From positions 62,776,120 to 62,840,119 of the forward strand of contig CM055097.1 of the NCBI GenBank assembly GCA_029204225.1: a stretch of 64,000 nucleotides of DNA, read 5' to 3'. The translations under genes were made by a program, and so were the position numbers. A model generated the notes under the pieces. That model saw nothing but the letters and a program-made list of their open reading frames with translations. It was not told the origin of the DNA and made no database searches. Below, piece after piece: positions 49,171 to 61,800 of this stretch (positions are counted from its first letter, which is position 1; every line of letters begins with the position of its first letter). Source of the stretch: Diphasiastrum complanatum (Eukaryota; Streptophyta; Lycopodiopsida; Lycopodiales; Lycopodiaceae).

Positions 49171-50797
49171 GCCATGGCAGATCTTCAGAAAGAAAAAGTA
49201 AGGTTGGAAACGGAAAGCAAATAACAACAGTAGCAAATTCAAAATCTCACCGCCTATAATCAACAACAACAACAAATGCTTAGCCACCTTCAGAGCCAAC
49301 TCCAGCTGAAGATCTCCAACCACCAAGCTGCCATAACACAACTTACAGTAGAACGAGATGAGGCCGTAGCAGATGCACAAGCAGCATGTTCCACTATGAA
49401 GGAACAACTGGAACTGGTAGATTTCCATGATTTCGCACCACCAGCTATTTTTGAGGGAACTTCGATTCCAGTGGAGGCATATCAAAAGCGTTGGCACAAA
49501 AGTTAAACGCCATGATGGAGCAACACTCCAAAATGCAACAATCATATACTGCTTCCGTCAAGGCCCTCAACCAACATATCGCCACCCTGGAAGAAAGGTT
49601 AAAGGTAGCTGCTCAATCCACACCTCTGTCCATGCAGAGCATGCCCAGTTTCACCAATCAAAGCCTTACTGTAATGGATCAGATGGTGGTGATGGAGCAG
49701 GATTTCAACAGCCTCCACCTATCAATCAAGACTCGTCATTTCAAGGACAGCCTCAAGTGCAAGAAACTCAAGCACCACCAACCAATCCACAAGGCTCTGG
49801 TGGTATTGGCGCCCAACACTATCTGTTCCACTCTTCCGCTTCTAACTCCATCGACACCACTAACTTTCTCTTCATCCAATGCCAATTTTCTCCAGAATCT
49901 CAACGAATTGCTAATTCTAACCCTTCACCACCTCTCTCCCCTCAACCTGAACCACAAATAGAACATGCCTTGGTAGCTAAAGCACCAACCACAAGGCACA
50001 AGATCACGCCTACTGAACCTAGCAAGGATTTGCTTGCATCTCAAGAGTTTGCAAAGAAATATCAGACTACAAAGGAGCGAGGCGGCTACGTACTACCAAA
50101 CCTGGACCACTGCAAAACCCATAGGGACGCAGTCAAGCTCCTGGATCCACAACCACTCTGGCACCATCATCTCTTCCTACAGAGCAAAACCTCCATGGCA
50201 CAGTATCTCGAAGTACCCTCCTACATGCGCACCAATCCATACTATTATCCGGTAGCACAGTGAGAACTGTTTCTTGTCACCAAGATAAAGAACAAGATCT
50301 TTTGGCCCAAGCTCACAATAGTGGATACCGGAAACCTAGTTGAAGATATGGTAACCATTTTCTGTGTATTTAACCAAAAGCACCATGGCAACTCTGATCG
50401 CGACGTATGATATTTTGCGGATAATTGTGGCCTAGTGGCATTTTTGACAGAACTCAAAAGTTATTGGGATCGAGGGCTACCACCAATAGCCATTAATATC
50501 AATAAACCACTACGAACGCAAGGCAACCACATCAACGTAGCGCAACTTTATTATCAAGCAGACCTCACTTCGACACTGCACGTTGATATGATAGAGCTGT
50601 GGAAAACTCATAACTTTCTCCAAGGTATGCTCCACTACTATAAACCCATGCCCTTCCTTAACAAACTATGCTGGCAAATGATGGAGGGCACTGAGCAACA
50701 AAATTTGCCAATCCCGACAACAATAATCTCGCCTCCAAGAAGCTCAAAAAATCCAGGACGAAAAAGCTTTGATTGGTGTGGACCACCAATCCACTAA
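49171..50797 (+). pseudogene. Gag-like coiled-coil ORF of an LTR element
   Basis: Starts MADLQKEKVRLETESK at 49171 and continues through Gln-rich coiled coil (QQQQQMLSHLQSQLQLKI), a possible coiled coil KLNAMMEQHSKMQQ, and a Pro/Gln/Ser-rich section. A C-terminal half in one frame (mod with 49427) runs to TAA 50795-50797 with only two stops (50261-50263, 50409-50411). Several frameshifts occur in the first half. GGAGGGGGATAA and TGTTAGCAACTG follow directly, the layout of a polypurine tract and LTR. Long coiled coils followed by an LTR suggest a gypsy-type gag without pol. No zinc knuckle or known domain was recognised. Confidence 0.45.
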
Positions 50798-50809
50798 GGA
50801 GGGGGATAA

Positions 50810-51683
50810 TGTTAGCAACTGTGCAAACACAGAGAAAATATAAAAGTAAAAAATAAAACTCTATGGCATGTGTTTTAGAAGCCCACGTTTGAGTATTTGT
50901 CAATAAATTTCTACTATGGCATGTGTTTGTAAGTCCATGGGTAGAAGCTTAAAACAATAAAATAAATTAAACTTAGGATTAGAACTTAGACTTAGAAAAC
51001 TTAAGCTTAGAAATGTTCTAAGATATCTTAAGTTTCAAATTCGTGACGGTTTGAGTTGTGGGTAACACAATATGGAGTCTGTGGAGATTCAAAGGATTGT
51101 TCATGACCGTGGAAGGAGTTAGTGACAGAGGATTGTGGTTGTAGAAGGGCGCTTTAGTTGGGTGAATATGTTCTAAGAAGGCCACGAACAGCTGTGGGCT
51201 GAATAATGTGCAGAAGCAGACTATTTGGAATAAGCCATAGCAAACCTTGAAGAGAGAAAAAAGAAGCTTGAGCAAAGAGAGAAATGGCATGGAGGAGCTT
51301 GCGAGCTAGCGCGCGTGGCCAGCCGCACTACTCCCATAGTGCCTTTGTGTGCCCAGTGCCTCGAAGAGCCCTTCTCAATGCCCAAATTCATTGTGGTTTG
51401 CAGGATTGAACTTTAAGTTCATGAACGACTGACATCGAGTTACTGGTTATGGCCGTGAGTGCTTATATACAGTTTTGAACCTATATCACTCATTTCGTAT
51501 GATCAGGTTTTAGAAGGTAGTGGATTTCCTACATGATATGCATGAAATTCCACGGATTGCACGTGAAAATGTCGAGTGATAGGGACCGACATTATGCTAA
51601 TCTAAAATGATCGGGGTTTGGGTGTATCGAAGAATCAAGAGACCAATTAGACCTGTTGGATAAATCATCAAGTGTGTCTAGAC
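50810..51683 (+). other. Possible LTR start and unassigned DNA
   Basis: TGTTAGCAACTGTGC at 50810 follows a purine run and may begin a 3' LTR. The words CTATGGCATGTGTTT occur twice about 60 bp apart (near 50860 and 50914). No end or partner LTR was identified and no gene is supported. Confidence 0.35.
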
Positions 51684-51838
51684 TTGAACCCGAAAAGATC
51701 TTGGATACAAGAACTAAATGATTGAGAAATCGTATAGTTTCCAAGCATATGGTTCGATGGAAGGGTCGCACAGACTATGATGATTCATGGGAGCAGGAAG
51801 GGAGCTTAAGGAAGAACTTCCCTAGTTTTGAGTTTTGA
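51684..51838 (+). pseudogene. Ty3/gypsy chromodomain tail of pol (element K)
   Basis: Reads LEPEKILDTRTK-stop-LRNRIVSKHMVRWKGR then TDYDDSWEQEGSL and FPSFEF-TGA. The aromatic and acidic pattern VRWKGR...SWE is that of integrase chromodomains in chromoviruses, which direct insertion to heterochromatin. One stop interrupts it. Upstream pol is not recognisable. Confidence 0.75.
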
Positions 51839-51866
51839 AGACAAGGCTTGAATAAGGTGGGAAGAA

Positions 51867-52633
51867 TGTCATGCCCACGACTGGTCTCGGGTAGCATGTC
51901 CACGCTAGGGGATAGTAGACTAACAACCCGTTAATTAATTGTGACTATAAGGGAATTGAGGCCCTTATGTGTATAAGGTCATAATTAATGGTTGTTGTAG
52001 TCCTAAACTCATGACAGTGGATTGGTATGAGTCTACCAGTGAGTCATTGGAGAACTGGATGATGTGGCCCAAATAGGCTGCAAAGATGTCCAGTGAGGTG
52101 TCACAGTGCACTACTAGTGGTGCATGGGACTTGGAGAGTATAAGTATACCTATTGGGCTCTCACTAGTGTATCCTTGATTGTGAAACTAGTAGCCGTATG
52201 AGTTGGTGGGATGCCACATTCCTCTTTGAGATTGATCCATAACTTGGGGGTTAGATTTGTTCGATCTAGGATTGGTTGGATTGGTTTGTCCACCATTTGT
52301 ACCCTTTGTGGGTGCTTGTTTTGGCATGCTTAGAATAGGGTCCTTGGTTGAGGACTTTATAGAATGTATGCATCTCTGTGATTGTTTTGTAACTAATAAT
52401 CTCTTATAGTCCTGTCTGATAATTCAATACTTTATTGTTTGGCTACGTAATCACTGTAGTGCTAGCAATTTCAAAGCTGGTCACTATAAGATTGAATGTG
52501 ACTTTTTTCATTATGTTTTGTTCAATATTGATAGGCGTAGTCATGCATTAGGATAAAATGCTTTGTTCCGCCGCATTCGATAAGTCGCTACAGTCTTCCA
52601 CTTGTCGTTATTGCATTACACCTCTTTCCGACA
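51867..52633 (+). repeat. Element K 3' LTR
   Basis: Starts TGTCATGCCC after the purine run AAGGTGGGAAGAA and plausibly ends CTCTTTCCGACA at 52633 (767 bp). Its second half shares modules with the element B LTR: a TTTATT...GTTTGGCTACGTAATCA block, TGATAGGCGTAGTCATGC and TTGTTCCGCCGCA. Confidence 0.6.
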
Positions 52634-55068
52634 AAAAAGAGAAAGACTTGAGACTTAGATTTCCTGGTTTTCTCCCATAGAAGGAAGTTTTTACGGGGGA
52701 GGGAATGTTATGTACTATAATGTTATGCCCTTCAGTGATAGCCTCATAAGGGGTAGGATGCAGGTATGGCATTATCGACAGGTTCTAGTGCCAAGCATCA
52801 CCATCCTAGGTGGTTATATGTTGTCGATGGGACCCTCCTTGATGTGACCCACTATGCTATGCCTATATAGTGGTGGGGCTTCTCTTTGGCTTCCCTTTTG
52901 CCATTCACTCAATCTACCGAGAGTTGGTGGATGGGAGCACCACGTGCAGTAGCCAGAATGTATCTCCAAGCCAAGAGATGTATGCTAGGGAGAGCCGAGA
53001 GCAATGGCCGGTGGTATGGGATGCCAGCTATCATCGGAGACTTGATTGGGCATGATGGTGTCGGTAACTCCAATGCATGGGGGGTGGGTCGGCAGAGACC
53101 CTATGAATGGACACATACAAGGTGTTGTCACTGGTATGGGGTGTGGGCCAACCTTCAAGGCAATCAGAGATCTAAGGGAGTTGTAACACAACCCGACCTG
53201 TATGATGTATATAGAGTATCTCCATGAGCTTGACATTCATAATCACCCAGAGAATGAAGAGCTCTCTCACGTGATTAGACCAAGACATTGTCTTGCCTCA
53301 AGATATAATATGCGAATGACAATGCTAAGGTGCATGCGACTGTATGGGACGTCATAGCTTGGTAGAGGCCTAAACATGCTTGATGCTGCATGAGGTTGAG
53401 ATGGTAGTAGGGAAAAAAACTACCCATATATTTCATGCTCCACCGGCTTTAACTACATCTAAGACTCATTTTTGACACATTAATGGAGTTAAGTGCACTT
53501 AAAAAAATGGGCTTGACCCCAACACCTCACCCACATTCATAGAAACACATGGTTTTCACACAAGACTATTTAGTGGAGGAAAAAGTTGGTCCCACCTCTT
53601 ACTTAGGCAAGTAAATAACAAAGGGACCTCAATTGATAGTGGAATCAGTCAAAGTCTTTGCGACAATCAAAATTATCCCAAGTTAGTACCCATTGTTGCC
53701 ACATAGTATGCCACCTCCGGGGTAACTTACTTAGAGAGGGTACATATCTCCCTCACCCAAATTTTGGTGGGCCACTTACAAGGCTCACTTATTCCCAAGT
53801 AACCACGAAGAGGCATGGATATATATATGCCCTTGAGCCAATGTTTTTTGGCCACATGGCCAGAGCTATAGTCCATAGCGACAACCACAACTATTCTACG
53901 AATATGTACATAGGTGATAATGACAATTTTGTATGTGGGATTCTTAGCCTACTACAAGATGGCTATTTTCAAGACAAAAGGCTAAAAGATGGACTCACGG
54001 GAACAACATACTAAGGCTTGACAATTTGCTTAACCTTCAACTTTCTCCTTTGAAATGTTAATAAACATTCTAGAAAGAAAATTTAACTTTTACCTAATTT
54101 TAGTCCTTACTATGAGTGCTTTTGTTTCATCTAATGTACAATTGGGTAGATGCGAATCTTGAGTTGGAACTTGGATGCACTTTCTTTAAGATCGAATCAT
54201 GCTGAGTTAGTTTACAGTTTTGCACTTCAATTTACATCAATGCAACGTGCCCTTCAATTTACAGATGTGGCCTCCAATTTACACTGAGGTAAACCTCAAT
54301 ATTGTGAGTTACGCCAAAGTATGAGGTCAAGGACGTAACGTAGTTGCATAAATGATGCATGATATGGGTATTCAACTTGTCCTATGCTTATCGTGTAGTG
54401 CACATCATTTATGCCGCCAACATATACATATCTTCCTTTTTCAAAGTCTTGGTGTCTTTGTCTCTTTGTATAGGGGAGTTTAATCCAATGATGTGCTCGT
54501 ATGAATATGCTATTTAATTAATATTGCTCGTTTTTTTTAGGAAAGACTAAAAAATACGGGGAGCAGCACAGGGCTCATTGAATATATCTCGTAATGTGCA
54601 TCATTTATGTTGCTACCATGTACGTAATTGCCTTTGGCATAAATTTTAGGCGAAATTTCTTGTTAAAAGCAATTAAGTGCAGTAATGTTTTATTAGCGGG
54701 CCATTATCACATATGATCCGATCCCCTGGACAGCTCGTAATCTCCACCACTCGACCGCTCTTGGGTCCGAAGATAATATGTGATCTTGGTACATATGTCT
54801 CATCCCCAAGTCTTGGTGGGCACTTTATCTCTAGGCTTTAGGGGGAGTTGTATCCTATGCCATGCTCCTATGAATATGCTGCCATGCATATATGCAGTTT
54901 TTATTTTTTGGGGTGGGGGCAGAATCAAAGATGAGAAAACCAATCAACTCCATGGGCAATTCCTTCATGAGATATAAACCAGCCAAAGCTGTTGTTGCTT
55001 TGTCCATCGAGCTGTTGTTGCTTTGTCCATCGAGCAGCTCGAAAGCTCCTTCGAAGGCTTTGAAGTGA

Positions 55069-55114
<46 letters not shown>

Positions 55115-55260
55115 CGACTCTTGTCATAAGTGTCTAGCTTCGTACGTAGTGATGGCTCATTGGAGAATCAAGGAACCAGCATGAACCATTAATTTGTTTG
55201 CCGATTAGAATGTGTTTTACTTAACTTGTTTATGTTATGATGGTACTGTTTTGAATGCAG
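52634..55260. other. Intergenic DNA upstream of the phosphatase gene
   Basis: GGGGGAGGGAA then TGTTATGTAC at 52695-52706 may be another purine-tract/LTR start. The ORFs at 52870-53240 and 53658-54014 have no recognisable domain. TTCAATTTACA-like words repeat near 54230-54285. A 23-bp perfect tandem duplication lies at 54988-55033 and a TC microsatellite at 55069-55110. An acceptor-like TTTTGAATGCAG ends at 55260, so an upstream non-coding exon of the phosphatase gene is possible. Confidence 0.4.
54698..54790. repeat. Short foldback repeat, copy 1 (MITE-like)
   Basis: GGGCCATTATCACATATGATCC at the left pairs imperfectly with the right end, and the core CTCGTAATCTCCACCACTCG...GGGTCCG resembles 58815-58893. 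The family is inferred from two copies only. Confidence 0.4.
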
Positions 55261-55289
55261 ACGAGCCCTTAACAAAAAACCTGGCAGAA

Positions 55290-58200
55290 ATGGGTTTCTC
55301 CAAGCTGAGATTGTACTCGTGGGTGACCGCGCTTTTGATATGTCTTTCTACTGAGAACCTGTCATGCAATGCCGGGATTACGAGCAGCTACATTCGTCCT
55401 GATTTCTTCTCCTCTGACCTGCCACTTGACAGTCCATACTTTGCGGTTCCCCCTGGAGACAATGCTCCGCAGCAGGTATTCTTCTACGTATTTCTCATTT
55501 TGCACAAAAGAGAGGTGAATGTAAGAACTTAAGTTGAATGATTACATCTGTATCAAGTATTACGTGTTTCTTTCCCATCCTGGCAGTATAAAATTCGTGA
55601 TTTGTTTGCAATTGACGAGACAAGAATAGGCATGAATATAGCCTGATCCAAACGTTAAACACGACTTTACTGCTTTTCAGTGTTTGTAAATGCTTCTTGG
55701 TTTCCAAGGGGAGGCTCGAGCCTGGGACCAAAGAAACTTTGGATGCCAAGCTAACCAGTTGAGCCAACCCCGTTGGGTAGTGTTTGAAAATGACGAAATA
55801 TCGGTATAAAAGCAGTTGTCCAATATTAGACACACAAATGCCAACGTGCGCCACTCCAACAAATTGTTCGATAATCCGCTCTACCCACAAAATTGGTCAC
55901 AAACTCTTACTAGTAATCAGCACTATATTCCTTCTTTTGCTTCATTCACCAGCATCAATCTTCAGAGAACCTCATCGTTTTCCTCATCATCCACTCCTCA
56001 ATATCAAGCCAAGCAACTGTATGTATCAGCTTATAAGCTTTGACAAAATTCCACAATAATTTCAAACCAATTAGTGAAAACTATGGACGAAAGCTGCATG
56101 CCGATCATATCTCCATTTCTGCTAAAAGCTATCCCCCAGCGATCTGGGCTCTGAGCAGTATGTTTAAGGATCGCGACGCTCGATGCCTTCTGATGGACTC
56201 ATAGAAATATTCTATTTTCTTGTCACGGGTGACGGGTGGCGTGGCGTGGCGACGTCCTTGTAAGCGGAAAATAGAAACGATGAATGGTCGGTGTATTTGT
56301 GTGGCAGCACTGATGACGGGCTGGAAGGGCGGGTGGTGACGGGCCCACCCCACCGACCCACCCTTTCGTGAAGGACGTTGGGTGAGTGAATAATAGGGAT
56401 AAGGAAGATGCCACCTCCCATAGTCATGTTGTTGTGGCTTGGCCCATTACCTAGTCTGTTAGTGGCACCCAGATAGTAATGGCACACACCATACAATGGT
56501 CACCACAAGTATCTAAGAAATAAGCCGTGTGTTACATGATCTCGTATCGTAATAAATAATCTGTATTGTAAATCACAACATGCATATCAAAGCGTACCAT
56601 AAGTCTTGTGTGTGCACGTGCAGGAACATGTCTGAAGCTTTCAAATTTTTGGTTGGTTGCATGTACAGATTTGCCAAGATGTTTTCAGTACCCGAAATTA
56701 TCTACCGCATGGCACATTCTTATTAGAGCAGGGATTAAACACCTTGTACTTGTCCATATGCGACTTTGGGCCCCTTACTATGAATTTTTTTAGCTTTGCC
56801 TCAGGTAGCACTAAGTTATCGTGAAAATTTTCTAAAAGATGAGTTGTTCCTTGGCCCGTTCTATGAAATTTTTTAGCTTCGCTGTAGGTAGCAATAAGTT
56901 ATTCTTATGATTTGCAACCAATCCAAATGAAGAATGTCTAGCATTATGTATATATATATATATAATCATGTCTAGCACAATAAAGTTTAGCAATCTTTAC
57001 TTGGATTTGTTTAATCTATGTTCCAAAAATTATGAATATTTATAGTGTAGTTGCCAATTTAACTAGGTTGAAGCATTAAACAAGCTAATCTAGTTAAAGA
57101 CAAATTAAGCTAGAAATTGGGTTGAAGCTAAAACTTGGGAGAGCTCAAACTGCTTCCATATCTTAGTACGTGTGTTCATTATCTCGCGTTAGCATAAATA
57201 TTGAAGCCCGTGACCTCCTAGATCTCTTGCTAGGGATCTGAGACAAAAAAACTTATCTAGATCAACTAGAGTTGGGACTATACACGTAAAATATGAGATC
57301 TATGCTAAAATCTATATGGTGTTTTATATTAGCCATTATACTTTCCATGTGGAAAAAAAATCACACATGTTGATTTCAAATCACACACACTCTCTTCAGT
57401 TTCATCTCCTCAATCCAAACAACATATGTTCATATATAGACAAGTTGCGTCTCAAAATAGGTCGTAGAGGTTCACACAATGATACAAATTGCATCACAAA
57501 AAATTGTCTTTCAACACTTTTAAAGGCTTTTGAAGTTTTTCAAATTACACAATAATATGCTTATATCGCCTAAAGTGTTTTGTGTCAAACATTCCTTAAG
57601 TAGAGACATCACTGTTTATTGTAAAAGGGCATCATGTTCAAATTTATTTAGATATAACGAGGCCCCGAGCAGAGGTAAATTTGGTGTTATCAACCTTGGT
57701 CTCCAATTTTTGAAATTTCTATATAGTATGCTTTGAAAATGAAATTGAGCTTGAAAATCCACCTTGACATGCCTCTTGGCATATGATGATTACAAAGTCC
57801 ATAATTAAAAAAATCTCAATAGCTGAATGTGCCTCATAAGAATGTTGTAAAAGAATCTAAGAAGAAAAAAAATGTGGCCTACAAAAAACATGGTAACCAA
57901 TAAAAAGACGTCTCCCTTGCCACCCACTACACTAGAAGTCACAAGCTTTAAAAATGATTGAATTTCCGCACTACTAAAGCATTGTTGGAAAATTTCGTTT
58001 GTATTTGTAGAAATCCCATTAAAAAATTTCCCCTACCATCAAAGAATAAATCTCAATTTTTAAGTACACAATGTGCATGAATATTCATTGTAGAAGGGCA
58101 TTAACTTTTAAGTAGCAAACATTGAAATTCCTCTAGAAATAACAAAGCAACAAAGAGGCAAATTTGGTGGAATCCACCTTGGTCTCCAATTCTAAATTTC

Positions 58201-58753
58201 TAGTTTTTGTATATCGTGCTTTTAAATTATATTATAAACATCAGACTCCACCTCGTTGTTTTTCTTGGCATATAATGAATACAAAATTTCATAATCAAAA
58301 AACTTTTAAGAGGGTAATATGTCTCATAAAAAGGTTGTAAAGAAATCTAAGAAATATCACACCTAATAACAAGTGAAAAAGTGTGGCCTACAAAAGCAAT
58401 GTAACCAATATAAAGGGGTCCAAGACACTCCTGGAAAATTTTCGTTGTATTTCCAAGGGCGAGAGCCCGAGAGCTTCGCTAAGCGAAGATGGAAGGCCCA
58501 AGGGTAGGCACGCCTTCCCTTGCGTAATGCCACTTGCAAAGATTTTTTTTCTTCTTTTTTGAGTTATTTCTTTTGTTAAGTTTGCAATTTGTGCAAACCT
58601 TTTTTACAAATTTTTATAATGTAAATTTTTTGGGTAGATAGATAGGCAATGAAGATTGCCATGGCGTAATTGTAATTGACGTTCACCTGATTTTAACCCA
58701 TTTTGGACCCTATATTATGCAATTTTTTTATTCTCTTGTTTTACCAATTTTGC

Positions 58754-58808
<55 letters not shown>

Positions 58809-61800
58809 GTGAATAGGGCCATTACGACTCATAATCTGGTCTTCCACTCGTTGCTCGGGTCCCGGATTATTTGTGGTAATAGCCCACCCAATGGCCATTA
58901 CCTAGTACATAATGTGCATATGTGAATGTGCTATGTGGCAGCTAGTCATTGGCTATCCACATGAACATTTATGATGTGCATGTGAATTAATGATGTGTTA
59001 TGTGTTAACTTTTCATTGGGTGTACGCTTGTGATAAGATTTGATCTATACAAAATTTATGATTCTAAATTTAAGTGAGCATTCTCTTTCTCGAGGTGCCT
59101 CTAGAATTCAAAGAAAAGCTAAGCAATTGGCATTACATGAGGGGGAAGTTTTGTCTCTTGGCCCCTTGTGCCCATGGAATGCCTAGTAGCCCTCCCCACA
59201 ATCAATGCTCTAGAAAACTTGCATAGTACAGGAATGGAACTCGCATTATTTCCCAAAAATTGGTAGCACGAAAATTTGACGATTTTTATGTATTATGGAA
59301 GTACCAGGCACAAGGCCATTCTGCCTGGTAAGGATTTCCAAAAAAATTTGGACTCTCCGGGCCTCGCCCAAATTGTTTGAGTCCAATTTTTTTGGGAAAT
59401 CCTTACCGGGCAGAATGGCCTGTGCCCAGCTCCTTCCATTGAGTAAGTACATTAGAAAAAAAAGAGTGCAAAATCTGCCTTTGAATAAAACACATATATT
59501 TTCTGCTTTTTGATTTGTCTAAAAATGAGCATAATATTCATAAGGTATCCATTAGTAGCCATCGTAAGAAATAGTCCGCAAAAAATCTCGAAGCTTTAAA
59601 AATTTGCAAATTCTCTTAGAATAATTTTTTTTCCCGAGCACTGCCCACAATATTCTTTTAGAATAGTTTTTTTTTTCCCCGAGCACTGCCCACAATATAG
59701 TACATGCAAACAAGCTTGGACAATCAATGGAGAAGTTATTGATGAAGGCACAGAGACGTAATTGATGAAGACAGAGAGAGCTGTTTGCCATACTGCAGGT
59801 ACACATAACTCAGGGAGACAGCGATGGAAAAGCCGTGACAATATCGTGGATTACTCCAAAGGCGGCAGGATCTAGTCAAGTGTTGTATGGAACCAGCCCA
59901 AACGCCTATACTCAATCCAGCAATTCCACTGTCTCCACCTACTCCTACTTCACATACACTTCCGGTTACATCCATCATTGCCTTATCAAAGGCCTTCAAG
60001 TAAGTCAAATCCATCACCTCATTTTGCTGTGGTATGTGTTTCATTTGATTTTGCTTATATGGAACGCAGCAAATCCATACAAGAGTGCATCATTTTTTGA
60101 ATGTTTCATCGATCTGTGCAATATTGCAGGAAATCTGAACACGAGTGCTTCATTTTTTCATGTAATGTGACAAAATCAGTAGAGATTGTTGAAAAGTCCG
60201 GTTTCGGTTGTGGTTAGCTAGCAAATCGTTTCTCGTGATGTTTTAACTTTTAAGACACGGATTGAGAAATCTTGAAAAAAAAAGCCGGTTTCATATTTGG
60301 TTGTAGTTTATTAGCAAATCGTTTTATCATGATGCTTTTAAGACATGGATGGACAAATCTTGAAAAGTCCGGTTTCGTTTGGTTGTAGTTAACTGGCGGT
60401 TTCATTTGGTTGTAGTTTATTAGCAAATTGTTTTATCATGAGGCTTTCAAGCCACTGATCGAGAAATCCTGAAAAGTCCGATTTCATTCGGTTGTACTTC
60501 ACCAGCAAATCGCTTCATCATGATGCTTGTGATCTTGAAAAAGCCGGTTTCATTTGGTTGTAGTTTAGTAGCAAATCGTATTATCGTGATGCTTTTAAGA
60601 CACGGATGGAAAAATCTTGTCGTCCATCGTCCATGTATTTCACCTTCGCACATTAGGCATCCATGATTACGCTTCTTTTGTTTAGATGGTTATACCAGCA
60701 TAGAATTTCATCTTCATGGTCTATTCTGTTTGTTCCATGATTTTGCTGCTTTTTTGTCTTTGTAATATTCCTGTTTGTGTGATATGGTACTTGGTTGTGT
60801 AGAGATTCACGTGTAATAACTGTCTGTGCCGCAGCCTGCCACAACATATTATTATAAGCTTGGGGATGATACCTACTCTCGAGAGTTTTCGTTTGTAACA
60901 CCGCCAGGAGTTGGCCCGAATGTGCCGTACACATTCGGTATCCTGGGTAAGCTTCAAACTGACAGATGCTCTAAGGTTCATGAAAAAACATTTTGATGCT
61001 TAGGATATCAAATCAGTGGCAAATAACAAATGCAAGGAGATCCTGTGCGCAAATGATAAAATTCTTGTACTCGTGATAATAAAAGAAATGCTGAAGGGGC
61101 CTGCGGCCCTGCCCCACCTATGAATCCAGAAAAAACAAAGTTACGTTACTGGTAACCGAGAACAGTTTTGCTAACTGTGATGCTTACAGTTATCATTTAC
61201 AGTTAGGTTACCATTAACTAACTACCTGCCCCACGTCACACCCATCATACGACTCATTTAGTTGTTACAATGGACTGGACTGTAGGAATGATATGCATGC
61301 AACACTCACGTTGAAAGGCAGCGATCTCCAACTAGATGCATCACGCGCATTGAAATGCATTGCTATCTTCAATGCGGGGGCATGAAATTTTGCATGAACA
61401 GCAGGGTGCATAATCATGGAGAGGACCACCATATCTCCAAGCGTATGTTGCGGTCATGTTTGAGAGTTAAACTGATTCCGTTAGCCTAAGCGCATGATTT
61501 TGGCTCATCTAGGAGCCAAAAATACACTAGCATGCAACAACTGACAAGTTAGCACAAAGAAATCCATTTGCCAACTTGTGTATGATAACTGCAGGTGGGG
61601 CACCACCACTCTGAGTTCACACAAGCTAGAGCCTAGACTCTAGTATTGACTGAATGTTTGGTAGGAGGGGGCCAGCCTTGCAGTTTGACAGCCTTATTGA
61701 TCGTCAAAAGTCATATAGGCTTCCTAAACATTTGGCAGTCATAGCAGCAGCAGGCACATACAATTCAAAAATGTCCTTATGACATACATTTGGCAGTCAT

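Larger units (their letters stand above)
55476..59798 (+). other. Phosphatase intron 1 (4.3 kb)
   Basis: Contains a SINE-like copy, a 0.5-kb tandem duplication, a GA microsatellite, a MITE-like foldback and a 145-bp hairpin (listed separately). Short ORFs inside, such as 56129-56496 on the minus strand, have no domains. Splice sites are CAG/GTATTC and CTGCAG/GTAC. Confidence 0.85.

Noticed and set aside
49099-49545. 148-codon minus-strand hydrophobic ORF
   Set aside because: It is antisense to the Gln-rich coiled-coil gag-like ORF; complements of CAG/CAA-rich DNA give Leu-rich frames.
55680-55780. Intact tRNA gene
   Set aside because: The A- and B-box-like words fit polymerase III, but no acceptor stem, anticodon stem or CCA-proximal pairing could be drawn. 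A SINE-like repeat fits better.
56129-56496. Minus-strand ORFs inside phosphatase intron 1
   Set aside because: Short, domain-free and overlapping in several frames; no splice or promoter evidence.
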